A stretch of 64,000 nt of DNA from Leptospiraceae bacterium (GTDB lineage Bacteria; Spirochaetota; Leptospiria; Leptospirales; Leptospiraceae). The notes under the pieces were generated by a model. It saw nothing but the letters and a program-made list of their open reading frames with translations, was not told the DNA's origin and did no database searches. The stretch is from NCBI GenBank assembly GCA_024233835.1, contig JACKPC010000002.1:643001-707000 (forward strand), read 5' to 3'. Numbering within the stretch: the stretch's first letter is position 1; every line of letters starts with the position of its first letter. The position numbers and the translations under genes were made by a program. This document shows positions 42,938 to 52,491 of this stretch, one piece after another.

Positions 42938-43877
42938 TTTTTATACCAGCATTATATAGATTCATTAATTCCCGAAGCCCTTCATAAAATTCCGAAGCAG
43001 TTCCATCCAAATTTCTCCTTAACCAAAATGCCACACAGGTTTTAACTACATTCCCATCGTAAACATTTGCATATTTTGTTTTAGACAGAAAATAATAATA
43101 TTTCTCATAGTCAAAATTAGCACCGGGACTGGTTTGTAAATGAGAGGTATAGGCATCTAACTCGCCTTTCTTATAACTTGGATTCGATTCTAAAACCTTA
43201 TAGGTGACTTCAAAAGTTTCCGCTAATTTTTTTATATATTGGTTATATATACTTGTACTCATCCTTAGAAAAAAAGGATTTTTTAAGGCAGGAAGAAAGA
43301 GCTTTCGAATATGCAAAACAAATTCAGGATTATAATGTCCGAAATCATGGGTAGCATTTAGATTAAGAGCAAACCTGGAGTGAGGACCACTTTTAAAAAT
43401 AGGAATAGTAAGATATCTACTTAAAAATTCATAATCCATAAACTCTTTTATATGACAATAAAATATCCTCATTCCTCCATCCGGAAAATAATCAAATGTA
43501 TCCGAACAATGATTTTTAGACTCCCCTAATTTTAACCAGGCCGAATATAGTCTGATTCGAAAATCCTCTTCAAGGGAACTTTTTTGATTGGGAAATGTGG
43601 TGATGTAGTATCCAAAAGCCCAACCTTCCTTCCCCTGATAAGAAAGTTTAAACCAGGGGGACTTTTTCCCTTTGATAATTTCTATCGGACCGGATGTATC
43701 CAGCACTTCGACCTGTGCATCCCAGGGAATGATTGAAACTTTGGGATACTCTTTTCCCGGCCTTTCTCGTAATGTTAACCCGGAATTTGCCGTAATCCTT
43801 CCGGAAAGAGATTCTGACATTAACCGAACAAAACCAAGCATAAATAGGCTGAATACTATAATTACTTTTATTCTCAT
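42927..43877 (-). CDS. Exported SH3b-domain protein
   Basis: A 316-residue protein with a signal peptide (1-22, cleavage near MSES) and one bacterial SH3 domain (residues 25-95: ITANSGLTLRERPGKEYPKVSIIPWDAQVEVLD and WFKLSYQGKEGWAFGYYI). The remaining 220 residues are not recognised; they include DFGHYNPEFVLHIRKLFLP and several Tyr/Trp-rich stretches. SH3b domains commonly bind cell wall, so a periplasmic wall-associated role is likely. Confidence 0.76.
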   Translation of the reverse strand: MRIKVIIVFSLFMLGFVRLMSESLSGRITANSGLTLRERPGKEYPKVSIIPWDAQVEVLDTSGPIEIIKGKKSPWFKLSYQGKEGWAFGYYITTFPNQKSSLEEDFRIRLYSAWLKLGESKNHCSDTFDYFPDGGMRIFYCHIKEFMDYEFLSRYLTIPIFKSGPHSRFALNLNATHDFGHYNPEFVLHIRKLFLPALKNPFFLRMSTSIYNQYIKKLAETFEVTYKVLESNPSYKKGELDAYTSHLQTSPGANFDYEKYYYFLSKTKYANVYDGNVVKTCVAFWLRRNLDGTASEFYEGLRELMNLYNAGIKTKN

Positions 43878-43941
43878 AAGAGATTTTTATCAGGAACTCT
43901 GATTCAAATCAAGAAAAAATTTGAAATTTTTAAGAAACAAG

Positions 43942-43969
43942 TGGACGAAGAAATTCCATTCCATATAAT
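43942..43969 (+). promoter_or_regulatory. Probable promoter of the SpoIIE phosphatase gene
   Basis: A perfect TATAAT -10 (43964-43969) has TGGACG (43942-43947) as -35 at 16 bases. It lies 44 bases before the ATG, which also has AAGGAG upstream. Confidence 0.5.
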
Positions 43970-44012
43970 AAAATTTACTCGTATAGTCTTTTTAAGGAGC
44001 TAATAAACATTA

Positions 44013-46403
44013 ATGAGAAATATCTTTCATCTATCCATTCTCTTTTTAGTATCCTTCACTTTTACTAATTGTTCTGAATCCAATAAAAATTTACATTGGA
44101 TAGAAGCAAATTGGGAGTACCGCATTGATAATCAAGAATATAAGAAAGTTGAAAATCCCTCTTCATTATCCGTTTATTTTCCAGAAAGAAAAGGAGAGAT
44201 CTGGCTGCGTTCTAAATTTCGCATAGATACAAAATCATATAAACTTTTATCAATAGGCTTGGGTAAAATAATGTGGGCAGATGAAGTTTATATAAATGGG
44301 AATTTTGTAGGAAATACAGGTAAATTTCCTCCTCAACCCTGGAATGCCTGGAACACGAATCGAATTTATCCACTGGATAAGTCTATGTTCAATGAAGAAG
44401 AAAACATCTTACTTATCAGGATGTACGTAGAAAGTGATGGAATGATAGATAAGCAATTTGTCATCGGTGAACGAAGTGAAGTAGAAAATGAATTCTATTT
44501 TAATAGTTTTCTTAGAAAAGATGTGAATCTATACATAGCACTATTGTTTACCCTATTATCGGCATATCACCTGGTTATCTATTTGAAGCGTAAAAAAGAA
44601 GTTCCAAGTTTGTATTATGCACTTTTTTCTTTTACCTATGCACTATATTCCAGCAATTTCTTTTCTGATTCTTTACATGTTCTGGGTATTTCCTATGTAA
44701 ATTACCAGAAATTTATTTTAATGGTAACCTTTATCTCTGCCTTTACTTTAACAAAATTTTTAACTACTTTTTTTGAAAAAGAAAATAGTAAAGGTCTAAA
44801 ACGAATCTTTATTTTCGGAATGCTTTTACCTATTGTCCTGGGTTTAGTTCAACCCAATTATGTCTGGCTTCGAAAGGTGTATTCTATCAGTCTCTTCTTT
44901 CTATTCCCTGTTATTGCTTATATAATTTATCTCATCATCTGGGCTGTAAAAAATAAAAGGAAAGGAGCAGTCCCCATTCTCTATGGTTTTATACCCACCA
45001 TCATCTTTATTATTCATGACAACATATTAGCCGTATTCTTCCCTTTAAATATTAAATATTATTTAACCGGTCTTGGCTTTCCTGCATTTATCAGTAGCAT
45101 TATGTTTATCCTGGCTTCCCGTACAGCAGAAACGCAGAATATTACAGAAGATTTAAATGCTAAATTAGAAGAATGGAATGCAACCCTCGAAGAGAAGGTA
45201 AAAGAAAGAACTCTTGAAGTAACAAAAAAAATGCAGGAAATAGAAGAACTTAAAATTCAACAGGATGGAGATTATTTTTTAACTTCTCTAATAGAAAAAC
45301 CACTGGCTACCAATTACAACAAATCAAAGCAGGTTCGTTCTGAATTTCTAATCCAACAAAAAAAGAAGTTTGTATTTAGAAACCGACAGTCCGAAATCGG
45401 AGGTGATATTTGTATTACAGGTAATCTGCGTTTCTTCACAGAAAAAAACCGCTATATTATGTTTTTCAATGGGGATGCAATGGGAAAATCTATGCAGGGT
45501 GCCGGCGGAGCCATAGTTCTCGGTACCTCTTTAAATAATATTATGAGGCGCTCAGCCAAAGATAATCGTATTTTAAAAATTAGTCCCGAAAAATGGATAG
45601 AGAATACTTATTACGAATTGAATGCTATGTTTTCTACTTTTAATGGCTCAATGATGATATCAGGAGTTTTAGGTTTAATTAATGAATTTACAGGAGAAAT
45701 GTATTATTTCAATGCAGAGCATCCCTGGACAGTACTTTATCGGGATGGAAAAGCTGATTTTATCGAAACCGAATTATCACTAAGAAAATTAGGTTCTGAA
45801 TCTGAATTTTCCTTTGCTGTTAAAAAGTTTCAACTTCAGGCAGGCGATATTTTAATTGCTGCTTCCGATGGTAGAGACGATTTAGATATAGGTATTGAAC
45901 ATAAAGAAATAAATGAAGATGAATCACTCTTCTTAAGCATTGTGGAGGAAGCTAAAACAGATCTAAATGAAATCGTAAGACATTTAAAATCAAAAGGCAA
46001 GCTCACCGATGATTTATCTATATTAAAGATAGAATACAAAGAAAATGACTCAGAGCCATTAAGCCAGGAATTTCTCTGGATGAAGATTCTGGACTATATG
46101 AAAAATAAAAATTATGGTGATGCTATCTACTACCTCGAAAAGTATCTTTCTCTTGATAAAAAGAATTCGCTGGCTTTTTTCTACCTTTCTGTTTGTATAA
46201 AGGTCTATGATCAATATGAAAAAGCTATTGAATATGGAAAAATAGCTTATGAGCTTGATGAGTATCTATTTAAAAACCTAATCAACCTTTCCGATGCCTA
46301 CCGATTAAAAGGATATATAGAAGAAGCAAGATTTTTCTATGAAAAAGCAAGAAACCTGGATCCAACACACATACAGGTAATAAAGCTTTCAAAGTTTTTT
46401 TAA
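44013..46403 (+). CDS. Membrane receptor with SpoIIE-type PP2C phosphatase domain
   Basis: A 796-residue protein. The signal sequence ends in a possible lipobox (FTFTNC, Cys20). Residues 27-160 form a galactose-binding-like jelly roll (WLRSKFRIDTKSYKLLSIGL, VYINGNFVGNTGKFPP). Seven hydrophobic helices (about 170-365) follow, then a coiled coil (LNAKLEEWNATLEEKVKERTLEV) and a SpoIIE domain (IGGDICI, FFNGDAMGKSMQGAGGAIVLG, DILIAASDGRDD). The metal-binding Asp residues are present. The last 120 residues are TPR-like. Such phosphatases usually act on an anti-sigma antagonist; none is adjacent. Confidence 0.88.
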   Translation: MRNIFHLSILFLVSFTFTNCSESNKNLHWIEANWEYRIDNQEYKKVENPSSLSVYFPERKGEIWLRSKFRIDTKSYKLLSIGLGKIMWADEVYINGNFVGNTGKFPPQPWNAWNTNRIYPLDKSMFNEEENILLIRMYVESDGMIDKQFVIGERSEVENEFYFNSFLRKDVNLYIALLFTLLSAYHLVIYLKRKKEVPSLYYALFSFTYALYSSNFFSDSLHVLGISYVNYQKFILMVTFISAFTLTKFLTTFFEKENSKGLKRIFIFGMLLPIVLGLVQPNYVWLRKVYSISLFFLFPVIAYIIYLIIWAVKNKRKGAVPILYGFIPTIIFIIHDNILAVFFPLNIKYYLTGLGFPAFISSIMFILASRTAETQNITEDLNAKLEEWNATLEEKVKERTLEVTKKMQEIEELKIQQDGDYFLTSLIEKPLATNYNKSKQVRSEFLIQQKKKFVFRNRQSEIGGDICITGNLRFFTEKNRYIMFFNGDAMGKSMQGAGGAIVLGTSLNNIMRRSAKDNRILKISPEKWIENTYYELNAMFSTFNGSMMISGVLGLINEFTGEMYYFNAEHPWTVLYRDGKADFIETELSLRKLGSESEFSFAVKKFQLQAGDILIAASDGRDDLDIGIEHKEINEDESLFLSIVEEAKTDLNEIVRHLKSKGKLTDDLSILKIEYKENDSEPLSQEFLWMKILDYMKNKNYGDAIYYLEKYLSLDKKNSLAFFYLSVCIKVYDQYEKAIEYGKIAYELDEYLFKNLINLSDAYRLKGYIEEARFFYEKARNLDPTHIQVIKLSKFF

Positions 46404-46406
46404 GTG

Positions 46407-46432
46407 TAGGCGAGCCACCGACGACTCGCCTA
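46407..46432. repeat. Dispersed hairpin repeat, copy B
   Basis: TAGGCGAG and CTCGCCTA form a perfect eight-base stem around the loop CCACCGACGA, starting four bases after the phosphatase stop between convergent genes. It shares GCGAGCCACCG with copy A and the flank CGCCTATGAT with copies A and C. No T-tract. Confidence 0.55.
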
Positions 46433-46527
46433 TGATATAAGGCCTGTCTAAAAATGAAACTACAGGCTCTTGCAGCTTGCTTTTCTTTAATAGATAAGCC
46501 TATTTTAAGATACGCTGTAAACAAATC

Positions 46528-47667
46528 TTATTTAGAGAAATCTAAATAAGGTTTCCATTTTCCATTTTCATAAATGAAACCTTTTGAAGAACGAACAGGT
46601 AAAGCCAGAAATGTTTTTGTGCTTACATTCTGAATTACTATGTAGTTTGAGTCTCTTCGAACTTCTTTATAAGAAACTTTTTCCCCTGTAGTTTCTTTTG
46701 TTTCTATCCATTGGCCGTCTGCTGTGCGTTTAAAAGTTCCATTTACCTTGATAGAATAATTATAGGATTCACCAGAAAGAGGTTTGTTATCTTCGGATCC
46801 TCCGTTCCCTCCACCGGAAGTCTCATATTTTTTCAAAGCTGTCAGAAAACTATCTTCTCTACGAGGAATACTCTGAGTGAGTATTTGGCCACTCGAATTG
46901 GCTACCATCATGGTTGGATATCCACGAAAATTGAATTTACTTTTATCCGGATTAGAATCTAATATTCTTAAAGCTACAAATTTACTATTTAAAACCGAGT
47001 GAACTGAGTCTTTGGCAAATACATCTCTTTCCAGCATTTTACAGTATCCGCACCAGGTTGGAGCTGTAATTACCACAAACACATTTTGACCGGACTGCTT
47101 CGCCTGTTGAAAAGCAGAATTGTAGGAGGTTACCCAATTAATACCACTTCTTTCAGCACTAGCTCCGAATCGCATAGCCGTATCTTTAGATCCGGTAATT
47201 TTAGCACTGAGCTTTTTAACAATTTTGTTAGGTCGAAAACAAACATTGGTTTTGCTATCACACCATTGGGTCTTTATCTCCAACTTAAGGGCATAAGTCT
47301 TAGAACCGGCAGCCTTTCCCTCCGTTTCAAAAATTTTTAAAGTATAAGTACCGGCTTTAGTACTTCCTCTGCCTTTCAGGACAAAATCGTCTTCCTTTTT
47401 TTCACCATTCGGATACTCTACTACCTCAACGGCAAATCCCTGATCTTTAATTTTAAAAGAAGTGGGGATATTAAAACTCATAGAGCTGGCTGGTTTAATA
47501 TATAGGTGCTGGTTCTTGGGAAGATATACATCCAGCTTTAATTCAACTTCCCCACCGGGTTTAATGGTAATATTATCCTGACTCAAGCGAAACGCATCAT
47601 CTGAATAGGCCATCACAGGCAAAGTCGATACGAAAAGAAATACTAAAAGGGTTCGCAAAAATTTCAT
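46528..47667 (-). CDS. Exported thioredoxin-fold protein with DsbD-like N-terminus
   Basis: A 379-residue exported protein. Signal peptide 1-22; residues 25-160 form an immunoglobulin-like beta domain of the DsbD-alpha type (ITIKPGGEVELKLDVYLPKNQHLYIKP, with a Cys pair in QWCDSKTNVCF); residues 175-285 form a thioredoxin fold with active site WCGYC (VITAPTWCGYCKMLERDVF). A Gly-rich linker precedes an unrecognised C-terminal domain. It is probably a periplasmic disulfide reductase. AAGGAT lies eight bases before the ATG. Confidence 0.86.
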   Translation of the reverse strand: MKFLRTLLVFLFVSTLPVMAYSDDAFRLSQDNITIKPGGEVELKLDVYLPKNQHLYIKPASSMSFNIPTSFKIKDQGFAVEVVEYPNGEKKEDDFVLKGRGSTKAGTYTLKIFETEGKAAGSKTYALKLEIKTQWCDSKTNVCFRPNKIVKKLSAKITGSKDTAMRFGASAERSGINWVTSYNSAFQQAKQSGQNVFVVITAPTWCGYCKMLERDVFAKDSVHSVLNSKFVALRILDSNPDKSKFNFRGYPTMMVANSSGQILTQSIPRREDSFLTALKKYETSGGGNGGSEDNKPLSGESYNYSIKVNGTFKRTADGQWIETKETTGEKVSYKEVRRDSNYIVIQNVSTKTFLALPVRSSKGFIYENGKWKPYLDFSK

Positions 47668-47695
47668 TTATTTATCCTTGACTTATTTTTAGTTT

Positions 47696-47724
47696 AGATT
47701 AAGGCCATAATCTTATGATGTCAA
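47696..47724 (-). promoter_or_regulatory. Promoter of the thioredoxin-fold gene
   Basis: On the minus strand TTGACA (perfect -35, 47719-47724) is followed after exactly 17 bases by TAATCT (47696-47701) as -10, with the start codon 29 bases downstream. Confidence 0.55.
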
Positions 47725-47827
47725 GCTGTTAAAAAGTTATTTACACAAATTAAGACTTTGAATATTCATAAAATTGTTTTTCCAATTTTCTGGTTAATGC
47801 AGTTCCTCATTTTTTCCGGAAAGCAAA

Positions 47828-47845
47828 CGAGCCATAGTTAGCTCG
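47828..47845. repeat. Dispersed hairpin repeat, copy C
   Basis: CGAGC and GCTCG flank CATAGTTA. Surrounding bases CGCCTTTGAT match copies A and B. Unlike the other copies it lies in a divergent intergenic region, upstream of the substrate-binding protein gene. Confidence 0.45.
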
Positions 47846-47918
47846 CCTTTGATGGAAAAAACAATCCCGCCCTTTTTTAAGGGATACAAATAAAAGCGAA
47901 CCTGAATTATAAGGATGG

Positions 47919-48896
47919 TTGATCATGTTCTTTAATTATCACAAGCGTCACTATTTTTTTAATTATATATTATTTTTATTCCTCTGTATAAACATTTTTT
48001 GCAATCCCAGTCCTTCTGTATTAAAAATGGGAGCTCATTTCTGGATTGGCTATGAACCCATCTTTTTATCTGAAAATAATGGCTCACTTAAAAAAAACTA
48101 TATTCACCTGATTGAATATACCTCCGCTTCTAAATCGATGAGAGCCTTCCGAAATGGAACCGTAGATCTTATCGCGATTACCCTCGATGAAGCCCTTTAC
48201 TTAAAACAATTTATCGATCAGGTAAAAGTTATACATATAGCCGATTATTCGAATGGAGCGGATTGCCTCCTGGCCAGACCGGGAATTCAATCCATTGCTG
48301 ATCTGAAAGGAAAGGTAATTGGAGTCGAAAACACAGCTTTAGGTGCTTTTTTCCTCTCCAGAATCCTGGAATTACATTCTATTCAACTTAAAGATATAAA
48401 GATTCTATCGATGGAAATCAATGAGCATGAGTTTTTTTATAAGAAAAAAAAAGTAGATGCTTTAATCACATATGAACCAGTGAAAAGTAAGTTGCTAAAA
48501 GAAGGCGCTGTAGAATTATTTAATAGTTCGAGTATTCCTTACGAAATTGTAGATGTACTGGTCGTTAGAGATGATTTAAGTTATGAACAAAGGAAAAGAG
48601 TTGTGGCCTTATTGAGAGAATGGGAAATCCAAAGAAAAAAAATTATACACTTAGATCCAGAAACAATACAGGCTATACAAAAGAGAGACAATTTAAGTGA
48701 GCAGCAAGTGAAGTCAAGTCTTTTTGCAATAGTTTTTCCATCATCTAAAGAAGTTTTGCATTCATTTAAAGATAAATCCTTTACGGGTAAAATAGAAAAA
48801 TTATATTATCATATGAAGCAGAATAAACTGTTATCAAAAAGTATAAATTTACAAAGTATTTTGGATCCAGGCTATCTCGAAGAATCTTTAAAATGA
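47919..48896 (+). CDS. Lipoprotein substrate-binding protein (NMT1/SsuA-like)
   Basis: A 325-residue protein with a lipoprotein signal (LCINIFCNPS, Cys near 28; a shorter start is possible) and a periplasmic binding protein type 2 fold (MGAHFWIGYEPIFLSENNGSL, FRNGTVDLIAITLDEALYL, DLKGKVIGVENTALGAFFL, VDALITYEP). The style is that of SsuA/TauA/ThiY-type binders for small organic molecules. No ABC permease or ATPase gene follows. Its stop overlaps the ATG of the GGDEF-EAL gene by four bases, so it may act as the ligand-sensing half of that signalling protein. Confidence 0.84.
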   Translation: MIMFFNYHKRHYFFNYILFLFLCINIFCNPSPSVLKMGAHFWIGYEPIFLSENNGSLKKNYIHLIEYTSASKSMRAFRNGTVDLIAITLDEALYLKQFIDQVKVIHIADYSNGADCLLARPGIQSIADLKGKVIGVENTALGAFFLSRILELHSIQLKDIKILSMEINEHEFFYKKKKVDALITYEPVKSKLLKEGAVELFNSSSIPYEIVDVLVVRDDLSYEQRKRVVALLREWEIQRKKIIHLDPETIQAIQKRDNLSEQQVKSSLFAIVFPSSKEVLHSFKDKSFTGKIEKLYYHMKQNKLLSKSINLQSILDPGYLEESLK

Positions 48897-50968
48897 ATGT
48901 TTACCGTTTTTTTATAAAATATCCATTTCGGGTATTATTTCCTTTAATACTCATTTTTTTTACAATATCAATCGAGCTAATAAAAACTATATATAATGTA
49001 AACAAAGAGTTTAATTCTTTAGAATATACTAAAGTTCAATCCATACGAACCAGTATGGATATTCTTCAATATAGCTATAATTCATCGCTTAAAAATGAAG
49101 ATAATTATAACATCCTGCGGGATATTATTGCCAGCCTTTCGACTGATAATTATATAAAACTTCTCTTACTATCTGATGAAAAAGAATATATTTTTCTTTC
49201 ATCAAAAAGAAAATACGAAGGCTATCATTTAAAAGAGTTAATACACAAATATAAGTTTGACTTCTTATCCAGGTATCATGATAATTTTAATAAGGTTCGA
49301 ACAACTAAAGTTCCATTCATAAAAATAGAAAAAGATTTTATTCTCTTTGTCTATCCCATAAACATACCGGAAAGAAAGATTTCTTCCCTAAGACCCTTAA
49401 ATTCAGATTTAATCCTGATGCACTATGATCTGGTAGAATTGAAGAAAGAAACATTATACTCTACCCTCATGGAATCACTGGGCTCCGGTACTATCAACAT
49501 CATTGCTGTTATGATGATTATATCTTTCTTCTATTTCCTTTACGGAAGGAGAATAAAAGAACTGATCCATGCTACAGAAACTTTAGGAACCGGTAATTTT
49601 GATATTGGAAGTTATTTCCGCCTCGAAGGACAGGATGAGCTTACATCCATTGGTAAAGCTTTTAAAGAAATGGCCATTAAAATTAAAAGTCTGGCTTATT
49701 ATGATTTTTTAACCGGTGCAATTAATCGTTTTTCATTTGAAAAAGAAGTCGATCAATTTATTGAATATACATCCATCCCCTTTGCACTTTTTTATATTGA
49801 TCTGGATGGATTCAAAGATGTCAATGATTCTCTGGGACATGCCATTGGAGATAAACTATTACTGGAAGTAGCCATTCGTATACGTTTATTAATTAAACGT
49901 AATGCCCTCATTTCTAGAATCGGAGGAGACGAATTTTGCATATTGATAAAAAGAGAAATGTCGGAAAGTGAAATAACAAACTTCTGTAAAGATTTGATTT
50001 CAGAAATTTCAGAACCTTTTTCTATCGAAAACAACCGAATTTATTTAGAGGCGAGTGTCGGAGTTGCTTGCTTTCCTGCTCATGGAAAAAATTTTGATAC
50101 TCTATTAAGAAATGCTGATACAGCTATGTATCAGGCAAAAAAAGATAGAAAAATACCTTATGTCATATTTACCAGCACTCTATATGAGAAGGCAGAAAGA
50201 CGATTTCATATGCTGAATGCTCTCCGAAAGGCGATTATTGCTGAAGAGTTTCAACTGGTTTACCAACCGGTTATTGATTTGACTACTAAAAAAATGATAG
50301 CTGTAGAAGCTTTAATACGCTGGAAAAGCGAAATTTTCGGTGATGTAAGCCCTATGGAGTTCATTCCTTTATTAGAAGAAAGCTTTTCAATGAAAAAAGT
50401 AGGAGAATGGGTACTATATGAAGCAAGCTCTCAGGCTAAAATTTGGGAAAACATAGGGAAACCTTTACATGTTAATGTAAATGTATCAGTGCAACAGTTA
50501 TTAGATAGAGACTTTTATGATTCCTTACTCAGCATACTCGGAAAAGTTTCTTTGCATCCTTCCAGATTAACTCTTGAAATAACAGAAAGCGAAGCGATGG
50601 CAGAACCACAAAAAATTATTAAAGTTTTAAAAAGAATTGGCTCTCTCGGAATTAGCATTGCTATCGATGATTTTGGAACCGGCTATTCTTCTTTAAGCTA
50701 TCTTAGAAATATGCCCATTAATTTTTTAAAAATCGACAAATCCTTTGTGATGTATTTGGAAGACAATAGTAAAGATCTGGCAATTGTAAAAATGATTATC
50801 GGTCTGGCTAAAAACCTTAATCTCCAAATAGTCGCAGAAGGAGTAGAAACGATTCAAATTGTAAATACCCTGAACTCCCTTGATTGCAATCTGGGTCAGG
50901 GATTTTATTTTAGCAAACCTATAAAGCCGGATAAAATCATGGAATTGTATGATGTTTCCCATTTTTAA
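48893..50968 (+). CDS. GGDEF-EAL cyclic di-GMP protein with membrane sensor
   Basis: A 691-residue protein with helix 1 at about 12-32, an extracytoplasmic region (35-190), helix 2 at about 197-218, a HAMP-like segment, a GGDEF domain (250-420) and an EAL domain (435-690). The GGDEF active site is intact (ISRIGGDEFCIL), as are EAL residues (VEALIRW, NVNVS, EITESEAM, IDDFGTGYSSL, FLKIDKSFV, EGVET). Both synthesis and breakdown of cyclic di-GMP are therefore possible. It is translationally coupled to the binding protein upstream. Confidence 0.95.
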   Translation: MNVYRFFIKYPFRVLFPLILIFFTISIELIKTIYNVNKEFNSLEYTKVQSIRTSMDILQYSYNSSLKNEDNYNILRDIIASLSTDNYIKLLLLSDEKEYIFLSSKRKYEGYHLKELIHKYKFDFLSRYHDNFNKVRTTKVPFIKIEKDFILFVYPINIPERKISSLRPLNSDLILMHYDLVELKKETLYSTLMESLGSGTINIIAVMMIISFFYFLYGRRIKELIHATETLGTGNFDIGSYFRLEGQDELTSIGKAFKEMAIKIKSLAYYDFLTGAINRFSFEKEVDQFIEYTSIPFALFYIDLDGFKDVNDSLGHAIGDKLLLEVAIRIRLLIKRNALISRIGGDEFCILIKREMSESEITNFCKDLISEISEPFSIENNRIYLEASVGVACFPAHGKNFDTLLRNADTAMYQAKKDRKIPYVIFTSTLYEKAERRFHMLNALRKAIIAEEFQLVYQPVIDLTTKKMIAVEALIRWKSEIFGDVSPMEFIPLLEESFSMKKVGEWVLYEASSQAKIWENIGKPLHVNVNVSVQQLLDRDFYDSLLSILGKVSLHPSRLTLEITESEAMAEPQKIIKVLKRIGSLGISIAIDDFGTGYSSLSYLRNMPINFLKIDKSFVMYLEDNSKDLAIVKMIIGLAKNLNLQIVAEGVETIQIVNTLNSLDCNLGQGFYFSKPIKPDKIMELYDVSHF

Positions 50969-51019
50969 AGGTTTATGATATTTTAATATATTAGATTATT
51001 TAATTAGGTAACAATTCTT

Positions 51020-51226
51020 ATGAAACGTCTTTTAGAAGAATGTAAACTCTGGTTAGAATCCAACTCATACGATTTTTCCCAAAATCCGGAAATGGTATTA
51101 AAAATGGCTATAGAAGAGTTTTATAAATTTTTCTATGATATAAATAAGCCTGAAATCGAAAAAGAATTACTTCAATTGATTTTAAAAGATGAGGAATATT
51201 ATAAAACATTAAAGGAACGTAAATAA
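51020..51226 (+). CDS. Small hypothetical protein
   Basis: A 68-residue, acidic, helical protein (MKRLLEECKLWLESNSYDF, EFYKFFYDINKPEIEKELL). No membrane segment or motif. It ends five bases before the avtA start, so it is probably cotranscribed with it. Confidence 0.55.
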   Translation: MKRLLEECKLWLESNSYDFSQNPEMVLKMAIEEFYKFFYDINKPEIEKELLQLILKDEEYYKTLKERK

Positions 51227-51231
51227 ACAAA

Positions 51232-52489
51232 TTGGAATTTTCAAAATTTGGTAAAAAATTTACCGCTGAAGCCGGTATTCTATCCTTAATGGATGACTTA
51301 GGAAAAGCTCTTTCCGGGGATAGTAGTATGATCATGATGGGAGGAGGAAATCCCGCTCATATACCGGAAGTGCAAGAAATATTCAGAGAAAGACTTTCTA
51401 ATCTAATTCAGTCTAAAGAAGAATTTAAGAAACTTATCGGGATTTACACTCCCCCGGAGGGAGAACATGAATTCCTAAATAATTTGGCTTCTTTTTTTTC
51501 AAAGAGAATACTCTATGAATATTAGTAGAGAAAATATTTGTCTAACGAATGGAAGTCAATTTTCTTTTTTTCTACTATTCAACCTCTTCGCCGGAGAATA
51601 TACCAATGGCAAAAAGAAAAAAATCTTATTCCCCCTGGCCCCGGAATATATTGGCTATACAGATCTTGGCTTAGGCGATGGCCTTTTTCAATCTTATCGT
51701 TCTAAGATTGAATTTTTAGACAATCATCTTTTTAAATACCATATTGATTTTGAAGCACTTAATATCACAGATGAGATAGCTGCTATCTGCGTTTCAAGAC
51801 CTACGAACCCTTCTTCGAATGTATTAACTGATGAGGAAATTCATAAACTTCATGAGATAGCCATAAAGCATGAGATTCCTCTTATAATTGATAATGCTTA
51901 CGGAAATCCCTTTCCGGGTCTAATATATACACAGGCAAAATTATTTTATTCTCCGAATACAATTCTATGTATGAGTCTATCCAAATTAGGATTACCGGGA
52001 ACAAGAACCGGTATTGTTATAGCAGAATCGAAAATTATTAAAGCCCTTGCGTCTCTCAATGCTATTCTAAATCTGTCTCCGAACAATTTAGGTTTTCTTC
52101 TAACTTCAGAACTACTTTCCAACTCAGAAATCATTCGAATCAGTAAGGATCTTGTACGGCCGTATTATGAAAAGAAAGTCAAACTTGCTTTAGAAACCTT
52201 TCATCAAGCCCTGAAAGGTTTACCCTATTATATTCATAAACCGGAAGGAGCTATGTTTTTATGGCTATATTTTCCCGATTTACCGGGTGGAAGTAAGCTT
52301 TTATATGAAAAACTCAAAGCAAGAGGAGTTCTCGTTGTTTCCGGACATTATTTCTTTCCCGGCCTCGAAGAAGATGAGTGGAAGCATAAGCAGGAATGTA
52401 TCAGGGTAAGTTATGCACAGGACGATAATATGGTACAAAAAGGTATACAAATTATTGCCGAAGAAGTTAGTAAAATATATAGGAGTTAA
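51232..52489 (+). pseudogene. avtA: Valine-pyruvate aminotransferase, frameshifted
   Basis: Two consecutive frames together give a full AvtA. The first (TTG at 51232 to the stop at 51523-51525) has FGKKFTAEAGILSLMDDLGKAL and MMGGGNPAHIPEV; the second (ATG 51515 to 52489) starts at NISRENICLTNGSQ and holds the PLP-binding lysine in MSLSKLGLPGTR, SRPTNPSSNV, DNAYGNPFPG and KPEGAMFLW. Omitting one G near 51517 would join them in exact alignment with E. coli AvtA. A poly-T run (51492-51499) also lies close. AvtA interconverts valine and pyruvate with 2-ketoisovalerate and alanine. It is a true frameshift, a sequencing error, or a split gene. Confidence 0.85.
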
Positions 52490-52491
52490 TT

